Both the position numbers and the translations under genes were made by a program. From an uncultured Lachnospiraceae bacterium (GTDB lineage: Bacteria; Bacillota; Clostridia; Lachnospirales; Lachnospiraceae), in NCBI GenBank assembly GCA_902761225.1, contig CACWJQ010000015.1:1-64000 (forward strand): a stretch of DNA of 64,000 nucleotides, read 5' to 3'. Below the pieces are notes generated by a model. It was given only the letters and a program-made list of their open reading frames with translations. It was not told the origin of the DNA and did no database searches. Shown here piece by piece: positions 34,868-43,593 of the stretch; the first letter of the stretch is position 1, and every line of letters begins with the position of its first letter.

Positions 34868-36916
34868 TTACTCATTATATGCAAGGAACACATCGTCTAT
34901 GGTCCCCCATCCTCCGGCAGCACCGCTGACCTCTAAGGTTACTGTTACCTTATCTCCTGCAGATACCCTGAAGACAGGTGCGCTTTCTTCCACATAGTAA
35001 CCGGTCTCCTTCCAGCTCTGCCATCCTGTAAGAGTTACGCTTCCTTCGTAAGTCTGCCCTGTAGCTTCATTCTTAACAATAAGCTTCACCACATGGCCGT
35101 CACCCATATCTCCGCCCTGGGCCTTCATGGAAAATACAAGTTCTCCATCCTTATCCAACCTTACAGTCTGAGATGCCGTAAACGCAACCGTACTGTCATC
35201 CCAGAAGTGAAGTGCGTAATCTCCGCGGTACGGATCATCCCTCGTAACTCCTGCCATGGGATCACTTATCTCCCATCCCGTATTATCTCCCTTTTCAAAA
35301 TCACCGTTTACAAGAAGATTGTGGGGAAGGACATTAACCTTAAGCATTACCTTTCTTGGAGTTCCGTCGCTTCCGGGTATCTCATCAGTGATGGTACAGT
35401 GGACCGTGTATTCTCCCACTGCAGACAGCTGCCTGAGCTCTTCCTCATCCCACTCTACATTGAAGGTAAGTCTCTGCTTATTGTCCAGCTCTCCCCTTAC
35501 GGTCATTGGCAGATATGCATGTATATCCTCGCCTATCTCCATTGATACAGGTGCCGGCATGATCACCTGTGAAAGGGTAAGTCCCTCCAGCTCATGTCCC
35601 TCTCTCATATATCTGAAGGTATTGAGGGAATCGAGAGGATGTCCTTCAAAATCAAACAGAGCCTGGTTATCTACAGCGCTTCCGCCATAGTATTTTCCGG
35701 CATCGTCCGGGTCATATACGGAAGCATAACTTGATGCCCATCCCGAGCCGAACTTCTCCCACTTCTTCCTGTTTGATTCAAGAACCTTATCCGCATCGGA
35801 GCCCTTGGGGTTGTAATATCCGACAGGTATCCATGCAGGCTCCCAGTACATCATTCCAAGAGCCGCATCTCCCACATCCGCTATTGCCCCGGTGACAGAT
35901 GCTATCTCGTCAGCCTGTCCCTGTACGCTGAAGCTGTAAAAAGGATTCGCAGAGTTGCTCTCATGGGATACGGTATTGCCGCTTCCGTCTCCGTCTTCAA
36001 GGGTATAGGCCCATGAGGTCTCAAGCACCATCACGCGCTTACCCGTTATATCCGCTATCTCGGACATCACCTCTGTAAGATTCTCAAGGGTTCCGTGCCA
36101 GTAGGGATAATAGGAGGTTCCGAAAATATCATAGTCAACGCTGCAGTCCGCGATATGACGGGCATAGGTTACGTAATCATGCTCAGGATTGGAAAAGTGA
36201 AGCGCCACCTTCGCATCAGGGAACACCTCCCTTACAGCCCTGCTTCCCGCATTGTAAAGGGCACACTTTTCGGTCCATCCCTTCTCACCGCTCATTCCGT
36301 TATCGGTTTCGTTTCCCACGGATACTATGGTGACGTTTACACCGGCGTCCTTAAGCGCGGTCAGAGACTCTCTTGTAAATTCCTCAAGTGCCGCTTCCTT
36401 CTCATCATCAGACATAAGAAGCCAGGCTTTCGGTGTCATCTGCTTGCCGGGATCAGCCCAGAAGTCCGAGTAATGATAATCTATCATCACCTGAAGCCCT
36501 GCTTTTGTGGCACTCTTTCCCATGGTTACGGCAGCACTTGTATCGCAGTTACCTCCGCCGTATCCCCTGCCCTTTTCATCAAAGGGATCGTTCCAGACTC
36601 TGAACCTGACTATATCCAGACCGCTTTCCTTAAGCAGTCTGAAATAGCCGTCCATATCCACCTTATTGCCTTCAAAGTCGTAGAAGGACGCTCCGCTTTT
36701 ATCGATGGACAGATACGAGCTTACATCCGCACCCATCACAAAGTCCGCAGGAAGGTCATCTATCCTGCTTACCGAAACGCTCACATCCCTTGCAGTCCTG
36801 TCCATGAGTTCAGAACATTTCGGCTCCGAAGAACCGCCTCCGCAGCCGCTCATAAGAAGCATGGCGGAGGTCACAAGGGATAATCCCCTGACTATCATCG
36901 ATCTTCTTTTCTTCAT
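34868..36916 (-). CDS. GH53 endo-beta-1,4-galactanase lipoprotein
   Basis: A 682-residue secreted enzyme that cuts beta-1,4-galactan, the side chain of pectin type I arabinogalactan. A lipobox (LMSGC, Cys25) tethers it outside the cell. The GH53 barrel begins at GADVSSYLSID (residue 62); the acid/base Glu is in SVGNETDNG (Glu203) and the nucleophile in VLETSWAY (Glu299). After about residue 460 comes an Ig-like domain and then a C-terminal beta-sandwich (NLLVNGDFEKG, then GWGTIDDV), the pattern of a carbohydrate-binding module. It follows the GanSPQ-type importer genes after a terminator at 36931. GGAG lies before the ATG. Confidence 0.94.
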   Translation of the reverse strand: MKKRRSMIVRGLSLVTSAMLLMSGCGGGSSEPKCSELMDRTARDVSVSVSRIDDLPADFVMGADVSSYLSIDKSGASFYDFEGNKVDMDGYFRLLKESGLDIVRFRVWNDPFDEKGRGYGGGNCDTSAAVTMGKSATKAGLQVMIDYHYSDFWADPGKQMTPKAWLLMSDDEKEAALEEFTRESLTALKDAGVNVTIVSVGNETDNGMSGEKGWTEKCALYNAGSRAVREVFPDAKVALHFSNPEHDYVTYARHIADCSVDYDIFGTSYYPYWHGTLENLTEVMSEIADITGKRVMVLETSWAYTLEDGDGSGNTVSHESNSANPFYSFSVQGQADEIASVTGAIADVGDAALGMMYWEPAWIPVGYYNPKGSDADKVLESNRKKWEKFGSGWASSYASVYDPDDAGKYYGGSAVDNQALFDFEGHPLDSLNTFRYMREGHELEGLTLSQVIMPAPVSMEIGEDIHAYLPMTVRGELDNKQRLTFNVEWDEEELRQLSAVGEYTVHCTITDEIPGSDGTPRKVMLKVNVLPHNLLVNGDFEKGDNTGWEISDPMAGVTRDDPYRGDYALHFWDDSTVAFTASQTVRLDKDGELVFSMKAQGGDMGDGHVVKLIVKNEATGQTYEGSVTLTGWQSWKETGYYVEESAPVFRVSAGDKVTVTLEVSGAAGGWGTIDDVFLAYNE

Positions 36917-36930
36917 AACTGTCTCCTATA

Positions 36931-36958
36931 AAAAGACCGTACGATGGAACGTACGGCC
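36931..36958 (-). terminator. Terminator between permease and GH53 genes
   Basis: Minus strand: GGCCGTACG-TTCCAT-CGTACGGTC followed by TTTTT. A strong hairpin inside the operon; GH53 would then depend on read-through or its own promoter. Confidence 0.82.
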
Positions 36959-36994
36959 TTTACACAATTAACATACTTCATAAAACAGAACCGA

Positions 36995-37846
36995 TCATCC
37001 CTTAACCGCGCCTCCGGTAACGCCCTCTACGTAGTACTTCTGCAGGCACATGAAGAGGATGGTGACCGGTATCGCAACGAGTATCCCGCCTGCGCAGAAT
37101 CTTGTGAAGAATCCCTGATAGTCATTGGTCCATACCCAGTTCTGCAGTGACACGGCGACGTTGTAGCTGTTGCTGTGTCCAAAGGCAACGTATGAAGCAA
37201 ATACGTAATCACACCATGGAGCCATGAATGCAACAAGTGCGGTGTAGATTATGATGGGCTTGGAAAGGGGAACTATCATGCTTATAAGGATCTGTGCACG
37301 TGTTGCTCCGTCGATCCTTGCGGCTTCATCGAGGGACTTAGGGATAGTGTCGAAGTATCCCTTACATACGTAATAACCCATTCCGGAGCTTGCAATGCCT
37401 ATAAGGATGAGGCCCGGAACCGCGCCTGCCTGGGTAAGTCCAAGGAGCTTAAGCAGGAAGTACAGACAGATCATCGTAAGGAATCCGGGGAACATTCCAA
37501 GGATCAGCCAGGTCCTCATAAGGAAGTTCCTTCCGGCAAATCTCATTCTCGAAAGAGCGTAGCTTACGCACACCACCACAACGGTCTGACCTGCAGTTAC
37601 AAAGAAGGCGATGATAAGCGTATTGAGATACCATCTTATGAACTTGCACTCTCCCGAGAACAGATAGATATAGGAATCAAGCGAAAACTTTTTGGGCACA
37701 AGATATCCAACCATTCCGCCGAATTCCGTCACATAGGATCTGAAGGACTGGAGAACAAGTCCCACAAAGGGGAAGAGCCATACGATACTTATCAGTATCA
37801 GAACGATATATGTAAAGAAATTGCCTATCTTCTTTTTTCTGCTCAT
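36995..37846 (-). CDS. ganQ: Galacto-oligosaccharide ABC permease, MalG/GanQ type
   Basis: A 283-residue permease with six membrane helices and the EAA loop (EAARIDGATRAQIL near residue 195) that contacts the ATPase. It is the MalG-type half of a carbohydrate importer. Its start overlaps the GanP-type stop by 1 base (TAATG). No ATPase gene is in the operon, so an MsmX-like shared ATPase probably powers it. The GanQ name rests on the neighbouring GH53 galactanase; specificity is inference. Confidence 0.85.
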   Translation of the reverse strand: MSRKKKIGNFFTYIVLILISIVWLFPFVGLVLQSFRSYVTEFGGMVGYLVPKKFSLDSYIYLFSGECKFIRWYLNTLIIAFFVTAGQTVVVVCVSYALSRMRFAGRNFLMRTWLILGMFPGFLTMICLYFLLKLLGLTQAGAVPGLILIGIASSGMGYYVCKGYFDTIPKSLDEAARIDGATRAQILISMIVPLSKPIIIYTALVAFMAPWCDYVFASYVAFGHSNSYNVAVSLQNWVWTNDYQGFFTRFCAGGILVAIPVTILFMCLQKYYVEGVTGGAVKG

Positions 37847-39240
37847 TATTGGAAGCCCTCCTCATCCTTAACCGAAGGCAGCATTCCGTATACCACAAGG
37901 GAAATGACAGCCGTGACAATGAAGACCATGATACCGATGACCGCTGCAATCTTGTAATCGTTGTTGGTTACGGTCACGGTATAGAGCCAGGTAACAAGAA
38001 GGTCCGTGGCACCTGCTCCGTCCGAAAGGGACATACTCTTGGGCTGACCCTTGCTGAGCAGATATATGACGTTGAAGTTATTGAGGTTACCGGTGAAGCT
38101 GGTAAGAAGGAACGGCCCTGTTACAAAGAGCATGTAAGGAAGGGTGATCTTCCTGAACATCTGGAAGGAGTTCGCTCCGTCTATCCTTGCGGACTCGTAG
38201 AGGTCTGCAGGGATGTTCATAAGGAGTCCCGTTGCAATGAGCATCATATAGGGAATGCCCACCCACAGATTAATGAGGATTATCAGAACCCTTGCATAAT
38301 TCGCATTGGTCCAGAAGGGTATCGCCCTGTCAATGATCCCGTGGTTCATAAGGAACAGATTGATAAGACCGTCTGCCGCAAAGAGCTTGCCTATGTACAG
38401 AAGGCTTACGATCTGGGGGACAGCTATGGTCATTACCAGAATGGTCCTCCACAGCTTCTTGAACTTAATGCCCTGTCTGTTGATGAGTATGGCAACTCCC
38501 ATTCCCAGGAAATAGTTGAGGAAGGTTGCAAAGAATGCCCAGCACAGCGTCCATCCCAGCACTCTGAAGAACGTGGGCCCAAGACCGGTGCCGCCGAAAT
38601 CGAGGATTTTCTTAAAATTCTCAAGTCCGACCCATGTGAAAAGAGCTGAAGGCGGTGTATGGTTCTTGTCATAGTTGGTGAATGCGATACATATCATGAA
38701 CAGTATCGGCAGCACTGTGAAGACAAATATCCCGATAACAGGAAGAGTAAGAAGTGTCTGTGCAAAATTCTTATCAAAGAGACTGTGCCAGTCTTCCTTA
38801 TTGGTAGGAAGCTTCTTACCGACCGCAAGTCTCTTCTCGCATCTATAACTGTCTCTTAAGCTCATGCTCCACAGGATAAGCAGTGCGATAAACGCCAGTA
38901 TGACCAGTATTCCGTAGAGCAGGATAAAGAAGGAATTATCACCGTATGAAATGGTTCCGTCGGGATTATATCCGCCGGATGAATTACCCAGACTGGAGAA
39001 CTTGGAAATGTATTTCCAGCCGAAGCCGAAGATCATCCACAAAAGAGCAAGCTCTCCCACAAGAAAAGTAAAACCTCTCAGGAACTGCTTCCTGAGAATA
39101 TGAGCAAAGCCGAAGATGACCATTGACACTTTGGTCATCGGGCTTCCCTTGACTATTGATTCCCCTAATTCACGGAGCATGCGCATAAAGCCTCTGCCAA
39201 ACTCCCTGAAAGCTTCTACATTTTTTTTGAATTTATCCAT
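37846..39240 (-). CDS. ganP: Galacto-oligosaccharide ABC permease, MalF/GanP type
   Basis: A 464-residue MalF-like permease. Two extra N-terminal helices and a loop precede the core of six helices; the EAA loop (ESARIDGANSFQMFRK) sits near residue 345. The domain order agrees with GanP, which also has a long N-terminal part. I chose ATG 39240 with GGAGG 8 bases before; an ATG ten codons upstream lacks one. The 39283-39314 hairpin separates it from ganS. Confidence 0.87.
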   Translation of the reverse strand: MDKFKKNVEAFREFGRGFMRMLRELGESIVKGSPMTKVSMVIFGFAHILRKQFLRGFTFLVGELALLWMIFGFGWKYISKFSSLGNSSGGYNPDGTISYGDNSFFILLYGILVILAFIALLILWSMSLRDSYRCEKRLAVGKKLPTNKEDWHSLFDKNFAQTLLTLPVIGIFVFTVLPILFMICIAFTNYDKNHTPPSALFTWVGLENFKKILDFGGTGLGPTFFRVLGWTLCWAFFATFLNYFLGMGVAILINRQGIKFKKLWRTILVMTIAVPQIVSLLYIGKLFAADGLINLFLMNHGIIDRAIPFWTNANYARVLIILINLWVGIPYMMLIATGLLMNIPADLYESARIDGANSFQMFRKITLPYMLFVTGPFLLTSFTGNLNNFNVIYLLSKGQPKSMSLSDGAGATDLLVTWLYTVTVTNNDYKIAAVIGIMVFIVTAVISLVVYGMLPSVKDEEGFQ

Positions 39241-39282
39241 TGAGAAGTCCTCCGGATACAGACTTTTCATTTCCCCTGAAAA

Positions 39283-39314
39283 CGGGGCAGGGAGCCGAAA
39301 GGTCCCCTGCCCCG
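39283..39314 (-). terminator. Intercistronic hairpin between ganS and ganP
   Basis: A perfect 10-bp GC-rich stem (CGGGGCAGGG / CCCTGCCCCG) with a 12-base loop, followed by TTTTC on the minus strand. Such hairpins after the binding-protein gene keep its mRNA level above that of the permeases, by partial termination or RNase protection. Confidence 0.75.
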
Positions 39315-39345
39315 CGATTGTAATACTCTTTAGTTCACATATGCT

Positions 39346-40557
39346 TTACTGTGCATAGCTTATGCAGGTATCCTGGAAATCCTGAAGTACCTGAAGGAGC
39401 TCTGCATCGGTAGCCTTGTCATAATCGCCTGCGATGATGCTGTCACCGAGTGCGGTAGCAAGTGACCAGTAGTCACCGGGATACTGTCCCTGAGGAACGG
39501 TAAATGCAAGCTGCTGACCGAGTGCTGAAAGAGCCTCGTCACTGGTAACCTTGTCAGATCTCTGTGCAGTGATGTTGGAAGGTCCCCAGAATACTTCATC
39601 GTAACGTGCAAGCTGTACTTCTGCGGATGAGAGATACTTTGCGATAGCCTTGCATGCTTCGAGCTTGTCTGCTTCGGTCTGGGGCTTAACGCCGAGAAGC
39701 TTGAATCCGCCGAATCCTGACATCTGAACTCCGCCTACGGTAGGAAGAGGAGCACATGCATAGTTGTCTCCGAAGAGATCCTTGGCAGCGCCTGCATCCC
39801 AGGTTCCGTCAACGATAGCGCCTACGTTGGTAGCGTTGCTGATGGATGATCCGTTAACGAATGCGGGAGACATATGAAGGTTGATCATATTTCTGAGAGC
39901 CCTGACACCTGCATCGGATGCATATGTAGCATTGCATGCGGTGAATGCTCCGGTGGAGTCTGTGTCATAGGTAAGTGTGCAGCCGTTATCTCCGAAGAAG
40001 AATGCAGTCTGATACCAGCCTGAGTTGATCTCCATGTAGAAGCTCTTGCCTGCGCTCTCACAAGACTTTACGATGCCTTCAAGAGTTGAAGGATCGGAGA
40101 CTACGGACTTGTCATAATAAAGGAAATATCCGTTATCAGAGGTGATGGGATATGCATAGGTGATATCTCCAACCTTGGCTGCTCCTACTGAACCTGCATC
40201 GTTCTGCTCTGCAACCCATGCTGCATCAGCATCTCCGATGGGAGTGATGGCCTGAGCCGCAACAAGACGTGAAAGCTGATCCTGAGGGAATCCATAGATA
40301 TCAGCGCCTGCCTCAACATCAGTGACCATATTGGTTGCGGCATCGCCCTCTCCTACGGGCTCAACGATGATGGTATATCCCGAATACTTGGGATTGGCTT
40401 CCTGGAAAGCAGCAACCTGAGCTTTGGTAAACTCGACAACATTCTCGGCAACCCAGATCTTGATCTCTCCTGTGGCCTTTCCGCAGCCTGCAAGAGAGGT
40501 AAGAGTTGTTGCCACGAGTCCTGCACTGAGTACAAGACTAACTAACTTACGTTTCAT
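39346..40557 (-). CDS. ganS: Sugar-binding lipoprotein (GanS type)
   Basis: A 403-residue extracellular solute-binding protein (family 1, MalE-like). The signal peptide ends in the lipobox LAGC (Cys25). The mature part has the two-lobed pattern: IKIWVAENVVEFTKAQV early, ITSDNGYFLYYDKS near 140, DGTWDAGAAKDLFGD near 255. It captures oligosaccharides released by GH53 and delivers them to the permeases. First gene of the operon, with a strong GGAGG site and two operator-like sites upstream. Confidence 0.92.
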   Translation of the reverse strand: MKRKLVSLVLSAGLVATTLTSLAGCGKATGEIKIWVAENVVEFTKAQVAAFQEANPKYSGYTIIVEPVGEGDAATNMVTDVEAGADIYGFPQDQLSRLVAAQAITPIGDADAAWVAEQNDAGSVGAAKVGDITYAYPITSDNGYFLYYDKSVVSDPSTLEGIVKSCESAGKSFYMEINSGWYQTAFFFGDNGCTLTYDTDSTGAFTACNATYASDAGVRALRNMINLHMSPAFVNGSSISNATNVGAIVDGTWDAGAAKDLFGDNYACAPLPTVGGVQMSGFGGFKLLGVKPQTEADKLEACKAIAKYLSSAEVQLARYDEVFWGPSNITAQRSDKVTSDEALSALGQQLAFTVPQGQYPGDYWSLATALGDSIIAGDYDKATDAELLQVLQDFQDTCISYAQ

Positions 40558-40603
40558 AATATATCCTCCGTTTCTTACCGGGTGTTGCGCACCGGAACTG
40601 TTC

Positions 40604-40617
40604 CGAAAGCGTTTTCA
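40604..40617. promoter_or_regulatory. LacI/CcpA-type site, promoter-proximal
   Basis: TGAAAACGCTTTCG on the minus strand fits the LacI/CcpA consensus TGNAAANCGNWWNCA except at the end. It lies downstream of the likely -10 (TATATT near 40633) of ganS, where binding would block transcription. Confidence 0.55.
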
Positions 40618-40655
40618 CACCCTTCGCCACTCAATATATCACATGAATATCAAAA

Positions 40656-40669
40656 AGAAAACGTTTTTC
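40656..40669. promoter_or_regulatory. Second LacI/CcpA-type site
   Basis: GAAAAACGTTTTCT (minus strand) is a near-palindrome with the central CG. It lies about 50 bases from the first site, around the -35 region of ganS. The two could be bound by one dimeric regulator together or by a LacI protein and CcpA. Confidence 0.5.
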
Positions 40670-40790
40670 CGGATTAATTTTACTTAAATATTTTATGAGA
40701 GGAAACTTTTATCGCAGTAAAGAGTTTTCCGATCTGCATGATATCAGCATATTTACGGAAACCTTACCATCTGCCTTATATATATTATTT

Positions 40791-40819
40791 TTGACATCTT
40801 TTTACAGGAAATGTAAAAT
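40791..40819 (+). promoter_or_regulatory. Strong sigma-A promoter of the K+ channel gene
   Basis: TTGACA (40791-40796), 17 bases, TAAAAT (40814-40819). The expected start site, about 7 bases after the -10, coincides with the ATG at 40827. The mRNA would have no leader. Confidence 0.75.
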
Positions 40820-40826
40820 TTCAGAC

Positions 40827-41810
40827 ATGGGCAACAACAGAAAAAGCAAAAAAAATACAACTCCTAAAACCGGCAGGGAAAGATTATTCGAGATCATCCA
40901 GATAGGTACCAGGAAGGATCTGCTCAGCACCGCTTTTGATATGGTACTGATCACCATCATCATCCTGAACATCCTGTCGCTTATCCTGGAATCCTTCGAT
41001 CAGCTCTCATTCCTTGGGAACTTTTTCGAATTCCTGGATATATTCAGCATAATCTTTTTCCTTATAGAGTATGTATTGAGACTTGCAACCGCAGACTATC
41101 TGTATCCCGATAAGTCAAAGGCGGGAGCTGTGCTTGCGTTCATCATCTCCTTCGACGGAGTGATAGAGCTCCTCACCATTCTTCCCTTCTATTATCTGTC
41201 GGGATTCGTAGTGTTCAGACTCTTAAGAGTAGCGAGGATATTCAGACTTTTTAAGATCAATTCAACATATGATTCCTTCCACGTCATACTGTCCGTATTC
41301 AGGGACAAGATAAGCCAGATCGGAGCTTCGGTCATGATCATCCTCATACTGATGCTCGCTTCCAGTCTGTGCATGTATTCGGTGGAGCATGAGGTCCAGC
41401 CCGAGGCATTTCCCAATGCGCTGTCAGGATTATGGTGGGCTGCAACCACCATCTTCACCGTCGGATACGGAGATGTACATCCGGTCACACTTATGGGCAA
41501 GACCATAGGAATAGTCGTGGACTTCCTTGCAATGGCCGTCGTAGCGATACCTACGGGCATCATCTCGGCAGGCTTTGTTGAAAAGTCCACAGCCCTTAAG
41601 CGCGGGCAGTCGTCGGGCGATGAAAAAGCCGGTCTCATCACCGTGACGGTTGGTCCGGAGAACTCCTATCAGGGTAAAGAGATCGGCAAGATTGAAAATA
41701 AAGATGATATAGATATCCTTGTTCTCATAAGGGACGGAGTATGTGCCGTGCCCACAAGGAATATCAAGGTAAAGAGCGGAGACATACTGGTATGCAGGAG
41801 GAATGACTGA
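40827..41810 (+). CDS. Voltage-gated-type K+ channel with RCK-like tail
   Basis: A 327-residue membrane protein. A basic N-terminal tail is followed by S1-S4, where S4 is seen as RLLRVARIFRLFK (residues 131-143), then S5, the pore loop with selectivity filter TVGYGD (211-216), and S6. After a linker with SSGDEKAG comes a C-terminal TrkA-C-like domain (about 260-327) that may bind ligands. It lets K+ cross the membrane, gated by voltage. ATG 40827 was chosen because of its position at the expected transcription start; a longer frame upstream would pass through the promoter. The stop touches the degV stop (TGA|TCA) without a gap. Confidence 0.88.
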   Translation: MGNNRKSKKNTTPKTGRERLFEIIQIGTRKDLLSTAFDMVLITIIILNILSLILESFDQLSFLGNFFEFLDIFSIIFFLIEYVLRLATADYLYPDKSKAGAVLAFIISFDGVIELLTILPFYYLSGFVVFRLLRVARIFRLFKINSTYDSFHVILSVFRDKISQIGASVMIILILMLASSLCMYSVEHEVQPEAFPNALSGLWWAATTIFTVGYGDVHPVTLMGKTIGIVVDFLAMAVVAIPTGIISAGFVEKSTALKRGQSSGDEKAGLITVTVGPENSYQGKEIGKIENKDDIDILVLIRDGVCAVPTRNIKVKSGDILVCRRND

Positions 41811-42644
41811 TCATCCTATCGCCATGACCACCCCGCCGGGATTTTCGTAAGTCGTCGAAAGTCCGCCGGCATTAATGATCTTAACATCCGTAAATCCGAA
41901 TCGTTCCGTAAGGATCCTTGCGATCTTGGTACACAGCTCCTTGCTGTCACACTGGGTGATCCTTACACTTGCGGATCTGTCTATATCCTTCTTCTCTATG
42001 TGATACAGCATGCGGTTCACGGCATGGTTCATTCCTATGGCCTGATCGATCTGTCTGATCTCACCGTCATCTCCGATGAGCACCGGCTTGATGTTCATCG
42101 TCGTTGCCACAAGAGCCTTGATACCCTTTAATCTTCCGTTCTTCTTGAAGGTCTCGAGATCATCGAGAACAAAGACCGTGAACATCTCATCACGGAACTT
42201 CTCTCCCTTTTCCACCACCTCGTCAAATGAAAGCCCCTCATCAGCAAGCTTTATGATCTTCTCAACGAGAAGCGACTGTCCCGCAGCAGCACTCTTGGAA
42301 TCAAAAACATGGATGCGTACGCCTTCATGCTCTTCCTCAAACATCTCCTTTGCAACCATGGCACTGTTATATACACCGCTCAGCTTGGCAGAAAGGGTTA
42401 TGACATAGTTATCGCATTTTTCATCAAATGCACTGAAGAATGCATCAGGTGAGGGACATGCAGACTTGGGATAGCCCGGATCTCCCTTTATCAGACTGAT
42501 CCAGTCAGCCTGACTTCTGATACCGTCATCGCGGTATTCAACACCCCCGATTATGATTGACATGGGAACACGGGTGACGTTACCCTTTTTCATCTGCAGC
42601 TTTGTAAAATCACAGCAGCTGTCTCCTATTATCTTATAAGCCAT
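41811..42644 (-). CDS. DegV family fatty-acid-binding protein
   Basis: A 277-residue DegV/FakB protein. These bind a fatty acid that the kinase FakA phosphorylates before it enters lipids. Marks: IIGDSCCDFT at the start, SACPSPDAF, TLSAKLSGVYNSA near residue 80, and SKSAAAGQSLL. The fatty-acid-contacting Ser/Thr of the family is in the 'TLSAKLSGVYN' loop. Convergent with the K+ channel gene. The partner FakA gene is not in the window. Confidence 0.93.
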   Translation of the reverse strand: MAYKIIGDSCCDFTKLQMKKGNVTRVPMSIIIGGVEYRDDGIRSQADWISLIKGDPGYPKSACPSPDAFFSAFDEKCDNYVITLSAKLSGVYNSAMVAKEMFEEEHEGVRIHVFDSKSAAAGQSLLVEKIIKLADEGLSFDEVVEKGEKFRDEMFTVFVLDDLETFKKNGRLKGIKALVATTMNIKPVLIGDDGEIRQIDQAIGMNHAVNRMLYHIEKKDIDRSASVRITQCDSKELCTKIARILTERFGFTDVKIINAGGLSTTYENPGGVVMAIG

Positions 42645-42781
42645 ATTGTCTCCTCCCTAAATTTTTCCATGGGATTATCCTACCACATTTGGCAAATTAC
42701 ATATATAATAAATAATTAGGAACTGAAATAAACAGGTCCTGAGGATATTATGTGATCCGAATAAAAAGAGAGGTGGAAAAG

Positions 42782-43471
42782 ATGAAAAAATATGTTGCTG
42801 AACTTATTGGAACAGCGGTCCTTGTATTCATGGGATGCGGAACTGCAATGCTCGTAGGATGTGATGCCGCTAACGGCTCCGGCTACCTGCTCACTGCACT
42901 TGCATTCGGTCTTGCCATTGTTGCGGAGGCTTACTGCATCGGAAATGTATCCGGATGCCATGTCAATCCCGCTGTATCACTGGCAGTATTCATGAACGGT
43001 GGAATGAAGAGCAAGGATTTCTGCGGATATGTTATTGCACAGGTTATCGGTGCATTCGTAGGTTCCGGACTTCTTGCATGTGTATTCGGAACAGGAAGTG
43101 TCAAGGACATGACCGGCGGATTCGGATCAAACGGACTTGCCGGAGTTAACGGAAGCATCGTTGCGGGACTTCTCGTTGAAGTGATCCTCACCTTCATCTT
43201 CGTACTTACCATTCTCGGTGTAACATCCAAGGAAGCAGGACATGGTTCATTCGGCGGACTCGTTATCGGACTTACCCTTACCTTCGTACACATCGTAGGT
43301 ATCGGACTTACCGGAACCAGCGTAAACCCTGCAAGAAGCATCGCTCCCGCAGTATTCGCAGCAGTAAACGGCAATACCGCTCCCATTGCAGCTCTCTGGA
43401 TATTCATCGTTGGTCCCCTTGTAGGTGCCGCACTTGCTGCTGTAACCCATAAGAGCCTTAACGCAAAATAA
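42782..43471 (+). CDS. aqpZ: Aquaporin Z-like MIP channel
   Basis: A 229-residue MIP channel with six helices and both NPA motifs: GCHVNPAVSLAVFM (about residue 62) and GTSVNPARSIAPAVF (about residue 182). The Arg after the second NPA is present. Residues around the filter (His in 'HIVGIGLTGTSVNPARS') favour a water channel over a glycerol facilitator. Alternatives cannot be excluded. GAGGTGG precedes ATG 42782; an upstream ATG in frame is less likely. A strong terminator follows. Confidence 0.88.
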   Translation: MKKYVAELIGTAVLVFMGCGTAMLVGCDAANGSGYLLTALAFGLAIVAEAYCIGNVSGCHVNPAVSLAVFMNGGMKSKDFCGYVIAQVIGAFVGSGLLACVFGTGSVKDMTGGFGSNGLAGVNGSIVAGLLVEVILTFIFVLTILGVTSKEAGHGSFGGLVIGLTLTFVHIVGIGLTGTSVNPARSIAPAVFAAVNGNTAPIAALWIFIVGPLVGAALAAVTHKSLNAK

Positions 43472-43507
43472 AAGTCTCAGGGCACCTGGTAAGAGACCGT
43501 AATACAT

Positions 43508-43562
43508 GATAACAACCCCCCTCACGCTGACGGCTTAATGCCGTTAACATGAGGGGGTTTTA
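43508..43562 (+). terminator. Terminator after aqpZ
   Basis: AACCCCCCTCA pairs with TGAGGGGGTT, with a second small stem (GACGGC/GCCGTT) inside, followed by TTTTATT. Also A-rich on the left, so it may act on the convergent pyrophosphatase gene. Confidence 0.88.
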
Positions 43563-43593
43563 TTAACTGTCCGGCACAGAAGTCTGTCCGCCG

